Part shown: in pieces, positions 18,283-27,089 of the stretch
Layout of the letters: each line of letters begins with the position of its first letter
How positions within the stretch are numbered: the stretch's first letter is position 1
From: Albibacterium profundi
GTDB taxonomy: Bacteria > Bacteroidota > Bacteroidia > Sphingobacteriales > Sphingobacteriaceae
Direction of reading: 5' to 3'
DNA: 64,000 nt
NCBI RefSeq assembly: GCF_042159835.1
Contig: NZ_JBBVGT010000002.1
Coordinates: 124,001-188,000 of the forward strand
Notes under the pieces: model-generated
What the model was told of the DNA's origin: nothing
Seen by the model: only the letters and a program-made list of their open reading frames with translations
Database searches by the model: none
Program-made: the position numbers and the translations under genes

Positions 18283-20262
18283 TTACGCAGTCTCCTGTTT
18301 TTCTTCTAATTCACCGTCTATTATTTCATAAGGAGAGTTCTTACTCAGGAACTCAGGAACGATTCGTTTCATTTTCCGAACAATCGCTTCATTATTATGT
18401 CGTTCGTTAATCGCAAGCAATTCAACAATGTTTTTGCTGGTCTCTGCAAAAGGATAGCTTACTACTTTTGCTATACTAATTTTCTCATGATGGGTTGGCA
18501 TTGTGAGTTCTTTTACGTTCAAAAGTTCCTCATACAGTTTTTCACCCGGCCTTAATCCTGAAAATACGATATCAATATCTTTGCCTTCTTCTAAATCAGA
18601 CAACTGAATCATTTTCTTCGCAAGATCTAAAATTTTGATTGGCTTACCCATGTCAAAAACGAAAATCTCGCCCCCATTACCCATGGTTCCAGCTTCTAAT
18701 ACAAGCTGAACTGCCTCTGGAATAGTCATAAAGTAACGTGTTATTTCCGGGTGAGTCACTGTTATTGGCCCTCCCTTCATAATTTGACTTCTGAACCGCG
18801 GTATTACCGATCCGTTCGAGCCTAATACATTACCAAAGCGTGTTGTTATAAAACGTGTTTTGCTTTCAAGATTTCCGTTCCTGGAAATCTCATGCTTCAT
18901 CAAACTATCCACCACCTCCACGGTATGCTGACCAGCATTCAGTGATTGAATATAAATTTCAGCCAATCGTTTCGAAGCACCCATTATATTGGTTGGATTT
19001 ACTGCCTTGTCGGTTGACACCATAACAAATTTCTCCGCACCATAACGGACCGCTAGATCAGCGATTATCTTTGTTCCCAATACATTCGTTTTCACCGCTT
19101 CAAACGGATTACTCTCCATCATCGGCACATGCTTGTAAGCAGCAGCATGATATATCATTTGCGGACTAAATTCCTCAAATAAATCCTTCATCCGTTTCGA
19201 ATCCCGAACGTCGGAAATTTCAATTTGTATCGTTGCGTCCGGAAGACGGTCTCTCAACTCCAATTGTAGCTCATGCAAAGGAGATTCAGCTTGATCACAT
19301 AAAATAAGGAGTGATGGATGATATTGTAAAACCTGTCGGACTATCTCCGAACCTATAGAGCCGGCCGCACCAGTTACCAATACGCGCTTTCCTTTTAAGT
19401 CGGCACTCACTCTACTTTGATCTATCTTGATAGGTTTGCGTTGAAGCAAATCTTCGATTCGAAGGTTCTGAATTTGCTTTCTATCTAGCTTTCCAGAAAG
19501 CCATGTTCCCGCAGGAGGAACGGTGATGACTTTAATCCCAAGTCTGAGCGCACGCTCAATTACTACTTTTTTATCACGTTCACCTAGCCGTTCATTGATA
19601 ATTACCAACTGATCAATTTTCTTTCTCGATTTTAAAACAGGGAGTTCCTTAAAGTGGTACACCCGTTTCTGCTCCATATATGAATTCAGACGAGTTCTGT
19701 CGACATCAACAAAGCCTTCCACCACATAATTGACTGCGGATGTATTTTCAAGTGCTTGTTTAACCAAAATTGCATTTTTGTCTGATCCATAGATAAGTAC
19801 CCTTACTGTTTCCCGCTTTCCATAACGCCTGATCAGAACATAAAAAGCAGCCTTCGCAAAGATACGAAGCATAATCAACAGCGATGATGTGATAAAGAAA
19901 TTGATGATAAGAACACTGAGTAAGTGTCGCGAAGTTATCTTGAGGACGCCTTCTATGAACACCATATTAACAACAGCATAGAGGATGCTAAATGTTAAAA
20001 CTGCGGCAAATATCCGCAGCATATCCTGGGTGTTGGAATAACGTAATAGTCCCGTGTGTAAGCGCATGAAGAACACAGTAGGCACAGCAAGAGCGCAAAA
20101 AATACCCGTATAAATCAGGTAGTGCCCCCTAACCATATCACTGAACTCAAACCGCTCGACAATAAAATATGAAAAGGTAAATGACCAGCTGATGATAACC
20201 ATATCAACAACAAAAATCATCCATTTCGGAAGCGTACGTCCCTGGAGTAGAAATTCTTTCAC
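18283..20262 (-). CDS. Membrane nucleotide-sugar 4,6-dehydratase (CapD/WbpM/PglF type)
   Basis: A 659-residue protein. Four membrane helices in the first 145 residues (for example WMIFVVDMVIISWSFTFSYF), a CoA-binding-like domain to about 280, then an extended SDR domain: GAAGSIG (298-304) binds NAD(P), and the active site reads M427-GAS-K431, with Met in place of the usual Tyr, as in the long WbpM/PglF dehydratases. It likely acts on UDP-GlcNAc at the inner membrane for capsule, lipopolysaccharide O-antigen or glycoprotein sugars. No other surface-polysaccharide genes flank it, so it is a stand-alone copy. Confidence 0.93.
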   Translation of the reverse strand: MKEFLLQGRTLPKWMIFVVDMVIISWSFTFSYFIVERFEFSDMVRGHYLIYTGIFCALAVPTVFFMRLHTGLLRYSNTQDMLRIFAAVLTFSILYAVVNMVFIEGVLKITSRHLLSVLIINFFITSSLLIMLRIFAKAAFYVLIRRYGKRETVRVLIYGSDKNAILVKQALENTSAVNYVVEGFVDVDRTRLNSYMEQKRVYHFKELPVLKSRKKIDQLVIINERLGERDKKVVIERALRLGIKVITVPPAGTWLSGKLDRKQIQNLRIEDLLQRKPIKIDQSRVSADLKGKRVLVTGAAGSIGSEIVRQVLQYHPSLLILCDQAESPLHELQLELRDRLPDATIQIEISDVRDSKRMKDLFEEFSPQMIYHAAAYKHVPMMESNPFEAVKTNVLGTKIIADLAVRYGAEKFVMVSTDKAVNPTNIMGASKRLAEIYIQSLNAGQHTVEVVDSLMKHEISRNGNLESKTRFITTRFGNVLGSNGSVIPRFRSQIMKGGPITVTHPEITRYFMTIPEAVQLVLEAGTMGNGGEIFVFDMGKPIKILDLAKKMIQLSDLEEGKDIDIVFSGLRPGEKLYEELLNVKELTMPTHHEKISIAKVVSYPFAETSKNIVELLAINERHNNEAIVRKMKRIVPEFLSKNSPYEIIDGELEEKQETA

Positions 20263-20374
20263 ATTAAAGTTTTTACGTTGACAACCAAAACCTTCTATCC
20301 GCCATCACTGAACAAAAATTTAAGCAAAAAGTGTACCATCAACACTTACACCCTATCCTCACATCACTACCCGA

Positions 20375-20415
20375 AAACAAAAATAAGCAGAAAATGTTTT
20401 TAATCTTCTGCTTAT
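20375..20415 (-). terminator. Terminator of the dipeptidase gene
   Basis: Minus-strand hairpin with 10-bp perfect arms (20383-20392 and 20406-20415, ATAAGCAGAA), 13-base loop, followed on the minus strand by TTTTTGTTTT. Confidence 0.75.
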
Positions 20416-20455
20416 CTCATTTTTTATTGCTCGTTTTATTTAATGCTAATTAACA

Positions 20456-21823
20456 CTAGCTCAATTCATTGAAATATTTATAGAACAATGGGATGGTTTC
20501 TATACCTTTTAAGTAGTTAGCAATATCATATTTCTCGTTAGGAGAGTGTAAATTATCACTATCTAAACCAAAGCCCATCAGAACCGTCTTAATTCCCAAC
20601 TCTTTTTCAAAAAGAGCTACAATCGGGATACTTCCTCCGCCTCTTGTCGGGATCGGTTCCTTACCAAACGATTCAGCAATTGCTTTAGCTGCTGCCTTAT
20701 ACGCCACACTGTCTGTGGGTGTTACAACTGGTTCTCCACCGTGATGAGGACTTACCTTCACCGTCACATAATCTGGTGCAATGCTTTCAAAATGCTTTTT
20801 GAATAACTGCGTTATTGTTTCCGAATCTTGGTTTGGAACCAAGCGCATTGAGATTTTTGCGTTGGCTTTTGAAGGAAGTACTGTCTTTGCTCCTTCTCCA
20901 ATATAACCGCCCCATATACCGTTAACCTCCAAGGTAGGCCGTATACCCGTTCGTTCCAACGTTGTATATCCTTTTTCACCCCAAATCTCCTTGATACCTA
21001 AATCCTCCTTGTATGTCTCCAACTCGAAAGGAGCCTCATTGATCTGCTTACGTTCACTATCAGAAAGCTCGGCTACATCATCGTAAAAACCCGGAACAGC
21101 AATATGGTTGTTTTCATCATGTAGTGATGCAATCATTTTCGCGAGAATAGTCGCCGGGTTAGCAACGGCACCGCCGTAAACCCCCGAATGCAGATCACGG
21201 TTTGGCCCCGTCACCTCTACCTCCACATAGGATAATCCCCGTAAACCAGTCTCCAACGAAGGGTTTTCTAGGCTAATCATAGCCGTATCTGAAATCAACA
21301 CTACATCGGCACTCAAGCGTTCTTTGTTGTTTTCAACGAACACGCCCAAGTTTTCCGACCCTACTTCTTCTTCCCCTTCTATCATGAACTTAACATTGCA
21401 TCCAAGTAAGCCTTTTTCTTGCATCAGTTCAAATGCCTTTACATGCATATAGAATTGACCTTTATCATCGCAGGCACCGCGAGCAAATATTTTCCCATCT
21501 CTTACCGTTGGTTCAAACGGAGGTGTATCCCATAGCTCAAGCGGATCTGGTGGTTGCACATCATAATGACCATATACTAAAACAGTTGGCTTCGACTGGT
21601 CAATAATTTTCTCACCATATACAATAGGATAACCCGCCGTTTCGCAAAGTTCAACTTTGTCGGCTCCAGCACTTTTTAACTTTTCAGCTACAAATTCGGC
21701 CGTTTTAATAACATCATCCTTATACTTAGGATCTGCACTTACCGATGGGATACGCAGCAGTTCAAACAGCTCATCCAAAAAGCGCTGTTGATTTTCCTCC
21801 ACGTATTTTTTTATTTCTTGCAT
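20456..21823 (-). CDS. M20-family metallo-dipeptidase
   Basis: A 455-residue cytoplasmic peptidase. Zinc ligands are readable: H86 in VLVYGHYDVQP, bridging D119 in ARGACDDKGQ, then the catalytic Glu in EGEEEVGSE (about 149-157), with the last His in the C-terminal FGLDSDNLHSPNEKYD. The dimerisation domain lies between about 190 and 330. Members cut dipeptides (PepV, CNDP-like) after peptide import. It has its own -7 box and terminator, so it is monocistronic, and faces away from an MFS gene. Confidence 0.93.
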   Translation of the reverse strand: MQEIKKYVEENQQRFLDELFELLRIPSVSADPKYKDDVIKTAEFVAEKLKSAGADKVELCETAGYPIVYGEKIIDQSKPTVLVYGHYDVQPPDPLELWDTPPFEPTVRDGKIFARGACDDKGQFYMHVKAFELMQEKGLLGCNVKFMIEGEEEVGSENLGVFVENNKERLSADVVLISDTAMISLENPSLETGLRGLSYVEVEVTGPNRDLHSGVYGGAVANPATILAKMIASLHDENNHIAVPGFYDDVAELSDSERKQINEAPFELETYKEDLGIKEIWGEKGYTTLERTGIRPTLEVNGIWGGYIGEGAKTVLPSKANAKISMRLVPNQDSETITQLFKKHFESIAPDYVTVKVSPHHGGEPVVTPTDSVAYKAAAKAIAESFGKEPIPTRGGGSIPIVALFEKELGIKTVLMGFGLDSDNLHSPNEKYDIANYLKGIETIPLFYKYFNELS

Positions 21824-21843
21824 AGACTATAAATTTTTAAATT

Positions 21844-21851
21844 CAAAGGTA
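21844..21851 (-). promoter_or_regulatory. Candidate -7 box of the dipeptidase gene
   Basis: Minus strand TACCTTTG, exact TAnnTTTG, 20 bases before its ATG. Confidence 0.5.
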
Positions 21852-21860
21852 AGAAATTGT

Positions 21861-21920
21861 GCCGAGAACCTTTACGATACAAAAAAACACCTAAGTTTGT
21901 AACCCGAACCTCTTCTCGGC
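21861..21920. promoter_or_regulatory. Inverted repeat spanning the MFS promoter
   Basis: Arms GCCGAGAA (21861-21868) and TTCTCGGC (21913-21920) flank the -7 box at 21892. Could be a repressor site for the divergent pair; too long a gap for a simple hairpin. Confidence 0.35.
21892..21899 (+). promoter_or_regulatory. Candidate -7 box of the MFS gene
   Basis: TAAGTTTG, exact TAnnTTTG, 31 bases before the ATG at 21931. Confidence 0.45.
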
Positions 21921-21930
21921 AGCATTAGGT

Positions 21931-23160
21931 ATGAAAAACTTTTTACGCTTATACATAGGTGCCTACAGCGGATTATCTCAGCCCGCTTGGATGCTATCGC
22001 TCGTCATGCTGTTAAATCGGATGGGCGCAATGGTCATACCATTTCTTGGCCTATATATGACGGAACACCTTAAGTTCTCCTTGGAGGAAACCGGACTTGT
22101 TCTGAGCTTTTTTGGAATCGGAGCAATCTCCGGATCTTATATTGGAGGGCGGTTAACGGATCGAATTGGTCATTTTAAAGTGCAGGTATCGAGTCTTTTT
22201 CTCAGCGTTCCTTTGTTTTTTATCGTCCCCATCCTCCAGACACCGCTCCAGCTCAGCATGGGCATCTTGGTTTTAAGCTTAGTGACCGAAATTTTCCGGC
22301 CTGCAAACTCGGTGTCCATTGCCTACTATGCTAAAGCAGAAAATCTAACCCGTGCACTATCACTTAATCGGATGGCCCTAAACCTTGGCTTTTCGATTGG
22401 ACCAGCAGTGGGTGGTTTCCTAGCTGCGCTATCGTACAACTGGCTTTTTTATGGAAACGGACTCAGCGCGGCGCTCGCTGGTTTTGTGTTCTATGCCTAT
22501 TTCCGTAGAAGGAAAGGCAATGAGCGGTTTTTAAAAAAAGACAAACAAAAAAAGGAATTGGAAAACATAAATGACGCAAACATCACTAACCGATCGCCTT
22601 ACAAAGACAAATACTTTATACTATTCAGCGCTTTGTGTTGTATTTATGCCATATGCTTTTTCCAATTGCTCAGCACACTACCTTTGTTTTACAAGCAGGT
22701 GTTTCTCATAAAAGACAGCGGCGTCGGGCTCATCCTGGCGTTTAACGGCTTTGTAGTTTTCTTACTCGAAATGTTATTGGTTCACTTAGCAGAAAAAAAG
22801 ATGACCACCTTCCAATCGATCGTTTTCGGAACCGTTCTTCTTAGTATCTCTTTTGCTTTATTATTAATTCACAGTGGGATGTGGGTATTGTTCGTTGCCA
22901 TGTTCATTTTCAGTGTATCAGAAATCTTCGTCCTTCCTTTTACATCAACCGTCGCGCTCAAACGTGCCCATAAATCAAAGCAAGGCGCCTATATGGGCCT
23001 CAATGGTCTTGCTTTTTCAGCCGCGCATATTGTTTCTCCTTCCCTTGGAACACAAATCGCAGCCAACTATGGCTTTGATGCTTTGTGGACGTCCATCGCA
23101 CTCGTATCCATATTTGTCGCCGTCGGATTTTATTTTCTGAGAAATAAATTCGCGGTTTAA
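21931..23160 (+). CDS. MFS transporter
   Basis: A 409-residue inner-membrane protein with about 12 helices in two halves and a charged central loop (FRRRKGNERFLKKDKQKKEL, about residue 191-210). The loop-2 signature of the major facilitator family is GSYIGGRLTDRIGHFK. It would use the proton gradient to move a small solute, as drug or metabolite efflux or peptide-related transport. The substrate cannot be told. Divergence from the dipeptidase suggests, but does not show, a peptide link. Confidence 0.85.
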   Translation: MKNFLRLYIGAYSGLSQPAWMLSLVMLLNRMGAMVIPFLGLYMTEHLKFSLEETGLVLSFFGIGAISGSYIGGRLTDRIGHFKVQVSSLFLSVPLFFIVPILQTPLQLSMGILVLSLVTEIFRPANSVSIAYYAKAENLTRALSLNRMALNLGFSIGPAVGGFLAALSYNWLFYGNGLSAALAGFVFYAYFRRRKGNERFLKKDKQKKELENINDANITNRSPYKDKYFILFSALCCIYAICFFQLLSTLPLFYKQVFLIKDSGVGLILAFNGFVVFLLEMLLVHLAEKKMTTFQSIVFGTVLLSISFALLLIHSGMWVLFVAMFIFSVSEIFVLPFTSTVALKRAHKSKQGAYMGLNGLAFSAAHIVSPSLGTQIAANYGFDALWTSIALVSIFVAVGFYFLRNKFAV

Positions 23161-23211
23161 AACAGAAGATCGACTACATTGTTATCTTAATTATGCAAAA
23201 GGGAGGATACC

Positions 23212-23553
23212 ATGAATACAGAAAATGACAGCAAATACGGCCGACCAGGCAAAGAGGTTCACGATAGAAACGAAAACGAACCAAACTGGGGAAATGACCA
23301 TCGCAAAGTAAATCCTGGAAATGAGCAAGAACGTGCCGAAAACAGGAAGGAAAGTGCAGAAAAGCATGAAGAAGCCAACGAAAATGAGGAGTCGAAAGAT
23401 AGCACGCACCCAGATCACAAGAAAGATAGCCAAAGCAACCAAAGCAAAGACCCTACACGTAAAAACGAAGCAAACCAAGGAGCAAGCGATCTGCGCACAC
23501 GTACCCGAACTCACTTCCGTCGTGAGGGCGACGGACGTCCAGAAGCAGAATAA
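23212..23553 (+). CDS. Highly charged, probably disordered small protein
   Basis: A 113-residue protein with a strong GGGAGG motif at 23201-23206 before its ATG, which is rare in this A-rich-leader genome and supports the start. Composition is extreme: Asn, Glu, Lys, Asp, Arg and His dominate, there are almost no hydrophobic residues, and the repeated pattern (for example ENRKESAEKHEEANENEESK) predicts disorder. It ends DGRPEAE. No family is recognised. Such polar proteins are often stress or desiccation related; that is inference. The opposite strand gives a hydrophobic mirror ORF which is rejected. Confidence 0.6.
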   Translation: MNTENDSKYGRPGKEVHDRNENEPNWGNDHRKVNPGNEQERAENRKESAEKHEEANENEESKDSTHPDHKKDSQSNQSKDPTRKNEANQGASDLRTRTRTHFRREGDGRPEAE

Positions 23554-23579
23554 TTTCGTTTAATGATTTTGTTGTGAGT

Positions 23580-23612
23580 ATTATTTAATGCAATTTTGAC
23601 GCATTAAATAAT
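23580..23612 (+). promoter_or_regulatory. 12-bp perfect stem-loop before the S46 peptidase gene
   Basis: Arms 23580-23591 (ATTATTTAATGC) and 23601-23612 with a 9-base loop. It ends 7 bases before the ATG at 23620, so it covers the ribosome-binding zone. No T-run follows, so it is not a usual terminator. Operator or mRNA structure. Confidence 0.5.
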
Positions 23613-23619
23613 ATATCAT

Positions 23620-25770
23620 ATGAAAAAAATATTTCTATTTATTTTACTCGCTGCCACTACCTTTTCTGTCAAAGCAGATGAAGGCATGTGGTTCTTAATG
23701 CATATAGAGCGCCTTAATGAGCGCGACATGCAAAAGATGGGCCTTCAGTTAACCGCCGAAGAGATCTACAGCGTAAATAACTCTAGCCTCAAAGACGCTA
23801 TTGTACAATTCGGAGGAGGCTGTACCGCAGAAATGGTATCTAGCACCGGTTTGGTAATGACCAATCACCACTGTGGGTACGGAGCTATCGCTGAGCTTTC
23901 TACTCCGGAGAACGATCACTTAACCAATGGTTTCTGGGCTAAGACACGAGCTGACGAGCTAAAACCCAAATCACTTTCTGTTCGCTTTTTTATTCGTATG
24001 GACGATGTGTCGGAGCGTATCCTTAGCAAGGTAAATGATGAGATGAGCGAAGCAGAGCGTAAAAAAGCGATCAATCAAGAGATTGCTTTAATAGAGCAAG
24101 AAAACAATGAAGATGGCAAATACACCGTATCTGTTAAGTCGTTCTATCAAGGCAATGAGTATTACTATTTTGTATACCAAGACTATACAGACGTTCGCTT
24201 AGTAGGTACACCCCCAAACAGCATCGGTAAATTCGGTGGAGATACAGATAACTGGGAATGGCCACGCCATACCGGAGACTTCTCTTTGTTCCGCGTATAT
24301 GCAGATAAAAACGGAAACCCAGCAGAATATTCTAAAGACAATGTGCCTTTAAAGCCTAAACATCACCTTCCTATCAGCCTAAACGGATTTAAAGAGGGGG
24401 ATTTTGCCATGATCTTAGGATACCCAGGTCGTACCAACCGTTGGATGCCATCAGCAGGAATTTCCCAAAATGTGAATTATGCTTACCCCGCTTGGGTTGA
24501 AGCATCTAAGACCGGCATGGATGTAATGAAAAAGTACATGGATCGCGATCAAGCTATCCGTCTGAACTATGCATCTAAATATGCTGGTGTTGCTAACTAT
24601 TGGAAAAACCGCCAAGGAATGATTGATGCTTTGAAACAACATCAAACAGCTAAAACCAAAGCTGCAACGGAGGCCAAGTTCAATAAATGGGCTAACAAAC
24701 GTAAAAACCGTGAGAAATATGGCAATGTAATGCAAGTCATTAATGACTACTATGCTTATACCAATGAAATGGCACGTCATGACAACTACATATCGGGTGG
24801 TATTTTGCGTAGCAGCTCTCTAGCTCCACTACCCTATGTAATTGGAAACGGCATCACGTTTTACATCCAGCAAAACGATGCTAAAAAAGCAGAAGTATTA
24901 CCTAAGTTGCTAGAACAGGTAAACAACTCGTACGAAAAGTTACATATGCCGCTTGAAAAGGATCTACTTATTGCGCTTTTAAACCTCTATGTAGAAAAAG
25001 GTGGTGACGAGTTAATCGCTCCTGAAATTGCGGCGATCGCTAAAGAAAATAATGGCGACTTTACCGCATATGTTAACAAAGCATTTGAAACAAGTATCTT
25101 TGCCGACAAAGCTAAGCTGTTGGCATTCATCGAAAACCCAGATGCCCAAACTCTGCAAAGCGACCTGCTATACCAATTGTCAAATGACATCATCAATCGC
25201 TATCGTTATGTTTCAGACGAAACAAAAGAGAAACAAGCTGGATTTGAAAAAGCATATCGCTTAATGGTACAAGGTATGCGTAAAGCAAACCCAAAGACCA
25301 AATATTACCCTGATGCTAACAGCACGCTACGTCTATCTTATGGAACAATCCGTGCTTTGCCGGAAGACCCAAGTAATGACGCAGCTATCAACAACTATAC
25401 AACCTTAAAAGGAACGATCGCAAAGTACAAGCCAAACGATCCAGAGTTTGATTTGCCACAAAAGCTAATCGACCTTTACGAGGCGAAAGACTTCGGTCAA
25501 TATGCCGACAAAGAAGGTTATATGCCGGTAAACTTCCTATCAGACAATGACATCACAGGCGGAAACTCAGGTTCTCCTGTATTAAATGGCAAAGGCGAGT
25601 TACTAGGTTTAGCGTTCGACGGAAATATCGAAGCGATGGCTGGAGACGTAATCTTCGACCCAGAATTACAGCGTACCATCAGTGTAGACATTCGCTACGT
25701 ATTGTTTATCATCGACAAGTTTGCCGGTGCAAGCCATATTATCGACGAATTTACCTTAGTAAAAGATTAA
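23620..25770 (+). CDS. S46-family dipeptidyl peptidase, DPP7-like
   Basis: A 716-residue exported serine peptidase. Signal peptide 1-19, with mature start DEGMW as usual in S46. Catalytic residues: His in TNHHCGYG (83-84), Asp in the block DTDNWEWPRHTGDF (208-221), nucleophile S650 in GGNSGSP. The residue 18 after the serine, which sets P1 choice, is G668 (FDGN): glycine marks DPP7 with hydrophobic/broad P1, whereas DPP11 has Arg. It cuts dipeptides from peptides in the periplasm, feeding amino-acid-based growth. Upstream is a 12-bp stem-loop; downstream a strong terminator. Codon choice suggests high expression. Confidence 0.95.
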   Translation: MKKIFLFILLAATTFSVKADEGMWFLMHIERLNERDMQKMGLQLTAEEIYSVNNSSLKDAIVQFGGGCTAEMVSSTGLVMTNHHCGYGAIAELSTPENDHLTNGFWAKTRADELKPKSLSVRFFIRMDDVSERILSKVNDEMSEAERKKAINQEIALIEQENNEDGKYTVSVKSFYQGNEYYYFVYQDYTDVRLVGTPPNSIGKFGGDTDNWEWPRHTGDFSLFRVYADKNGNPAEYSKDNVPLKPKHHLPISLNGFKEGDFAMILGYPGRTNRWMPSAGISQNVNYAYPAWVEASKTGMDVMKKYMDRDQAIRLNYASKYAGVANYWKNRQGMIDALKQHQTAKTKAATEAKFNKWANKRKNREKYGNVMQVINDYYAYTNEMARHDNYISGGILRSSSLAPLPYVIGNGITFYIQQNDAKKAEVLPKLLEQVNNSYEKLHMPLEKDLLIALLNLYVEKGGDELIAPEIAAIAKENNGDFTAYVNKAFETSIFADKAKLLAFIENPDAQTLQSDLLYQLSNDIINRYRYVSDETKEKQAGFEKAYRLMVQGMRKANPKTKYYPDANSTLRLSYGTIRALPEDPSNDAAINNYTTLKGTIAKYKPNDPEFDLPQKLIDLYEAKDFGQYADKEGYMPVNFLSDNDITGGNSGSPVLNGKGELLGLAFDGNIEAMAGDVIFDPELQRTISVDIRYVLFIIDKFAGASHIIDEFTLVKD

Positions 25771-25817
25771 TACAAAGCATCGGCAGAGAAGCCTCGATGC
25801 ATGAATCAAATAATTTC

Positions 25818-25858
25818 ATCTGGCAGTGAACCCTATTCACTGCCAGATTTTTTTTGTA
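25818..25858 (+). terminator. Terminator of the S46 peptidase gene
   Basis: Perfect 13-bp stem (25818-25830 with 25836-25848, ATCTGGCAGTGAA), 5-base loop, followed by eight T. Its T-run merges into the -7 box of tmRNA. Confidence 0.9.
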
Positions 25859-25864
25859 TCTTTG
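25857..25864 (+). promoter_or_regulatory. Candidate -7 box of ssrA
   Basis: TATCTTTG, exact TAnnTTTG, 17 bases before the mature 5' end of tmRNA. Confidence 0.5.
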
Positions 25865-25881
25865 TATCCTTAAATAACCAT

Positions 25882-26245
25882 GGGGTCGACCGGAATTGAC
25901 AGGATGGAGACGGTTATGTAAGCATGCAGCGCGTTGTTAGTCTAGCGCTATAATCTGAACTTTCAACTTTTTAAATGGCGAAAATAACTACGCCTTAGCT
26001 GCCTAATTTAGAATTAGAATAGCTTTTGTCCAGTCTGGGTTTTGTTCTGTAGCCTAGACAAACGGGCACCGATTTATGGAACTAGCTGCTTCAAAGCTGT
26101 GGTGAAGTAGCGAAATAAAGCAGATAAGGGTATGGTATAGGTAAGCAACCAACCTTCCATATCTCGAAAACCCAATGGAAGCTAAGCATGTAGAAAGCAT
26201 ATACAGTACCATGTTTGGACGAGGGTTCGAATCCCTCCGACTCCA
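25882..26245 (+). ncRNA. ssrA: tmRNA
   Basis: One-piece transfer-messenger RNA. The 5' end GGGGUCGACCGGAAUUGACA and 3' end GGUUCGAAUCCCUCCGACUCC form the tRNA-like part (acceptor pairs GGGGUCG with CGACUCC; T-loop UUCGAAU); CCA is not encoded. The tag frame begins at GGC (25977) and reads GENNYALAA, then TAA at 26004-26006, so stalled proteins receive (A)GENNYALAA and go to proteolysis. It rescues ribosomes with SmpB. A terminator hairpin follows, then remains of inserted DNA. Confidence 0.98.
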
Positions 26246-26279
26246 CTTAGACAACTGAAAACAAACTAGTTGCAGAATT

Positions 26280-26320
26280 AACACCCAAAATTACACCCAG
26301 TATTTTTGGGTGTTTGTTTT
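26280..26320 (+). terminator. Terminator after tmRNA
   Basis: Perfect 11-bp stem AACACCCAAAA (26280-26290) with 26304-26314, followed by TGTTTGTTTT-type tract. Confidence 0.75.
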
Positions 26321-26345
26321 ATCAAACATTTATTTTATCATCCTT

Positions 26346-26954
26346 TTATAGTGCATATTCTACCACCTCATCTTTTCCTTTGCAGAGCAGCACTCCGATA
26401 CTTGGTTTTTCATGGGGACGTTTCACATCTCTATCCAATGCTTCTAAGTAGAAATTGAGTTTACCCAAAAATTCTGGCTCAAAATCCTCAATCTTTAATT
26501 CAAACAGCACTAAACACTGTAAATCTCGATGGTAAAATAATAAGTCGGTATAATAGTCTTTATTGCCTACTTGCAAACGGTACTGATTCCCCATGTACGT
26601 GAAGCCCTTTCCGACTTCCAATATAAATCGCTGTAAATTAAGTGTTATTGCTTTTTCCAAGTCCTTTTCCGTATGCCCATCAGGTAAATCTAAAAATTCA
26701 AACATATACGGATCACGGAATAAATCTTTTGGCAATCCTGATGTCGTGGAAGATATCAATTGATTTGACAACATCGTGCGCTCAAAAGTTGCCGTATTTA
26801 GTTGTCGTTCCAATTCTCTTACCGACAATTTTTGAGTAATAGCCTGCAGAAGATAGAAGAGGCTTTCCTCTGCGGTTTTGGTCTTGCTGAGAATGTGTAA
26901 ATGTGATGACCATTGTATTTGTGTCAACACTGTTGACACAAACTTTTCATACAA
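26346..26954 (-). pseudogene. Broken DUF1016 (YhcG-type PD-(D/E)XK nuclease) gene
   Basis: 202 codons match the middle and nuclease part of DUF1016 proteins: SVRELERQLNTATFER, then the nuclease core with YYTDLLFYHRDLQCLVLFEL-K (Asp, and Glu-x-Lys) and GVLLCKGKDEVVEYAL. Full members are about 340-370 residues with an N-terminal domain of 100-150 residues, which is missing; the frame upstream has no ATG (only TTG at 26954) and meets TAA at once, right where a GGGTGTAT end begins. The C-terminus also stops early, after EYAL, where relatives go on. DUF1016 genes are usually mobile and often near restriction systems. Best read as a remnant left beside the tmRNA insertion site. Confidence 0.75.
26918..26942. 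repeat. 25-bp near-perfect palindrome
   Basis: Arms TTTGTGTCAACA (26918-26929) and TGTTGACACAAA (26931-26942) around one C. It lies inside the DUF1016 remnant's coding sequence near its 5' end. Confidence 0.7.
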
Positions 26955-26962
26955 TTTATCAG

Positions 26963-27083
26963 GGGTGTATTACTATCTAAACTCCACCGTGTTTCCCAAA
27001 ATCTTGCGAGTTTCGAAGATTGGTATATAAACTGTCTTCTTCCTCAATTCTAGGATATATCATTTACGTTGACTGATACACCC
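26963..27083. mobile_element. Possible small transposon remnant (MITE-like)
   Basis: A 121-bp stretch bounded by inverted ends GGGTGTATTA (26963-26972) and TGATACACCC (27074-27083), 9 of 10 matching. It begins exactly where the DUF1016 frame is lost. A 28-codon minus ORF inside (27063-26977, MIYPRIEEEDSLYTN...) is coherent but unrecognised. No target-site duplication is seen, so this is tentative. Confidence 0.35.
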
Positions 27084-27089
27084 TTCTAC

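Noticed and set aside
23191..23514. 107-residue hydrophobic ORF on the minus strand
   Set aside because: It is the antisense image of the polar 113-residue gene: Lys/Glu/Asn codons read back as Phe/Leu/Val. The plus gene has the better start and leader.
26054..26284. 76-residue ORF on the minus strand
   Set aside because: It lies inside tmRNA and has no support.
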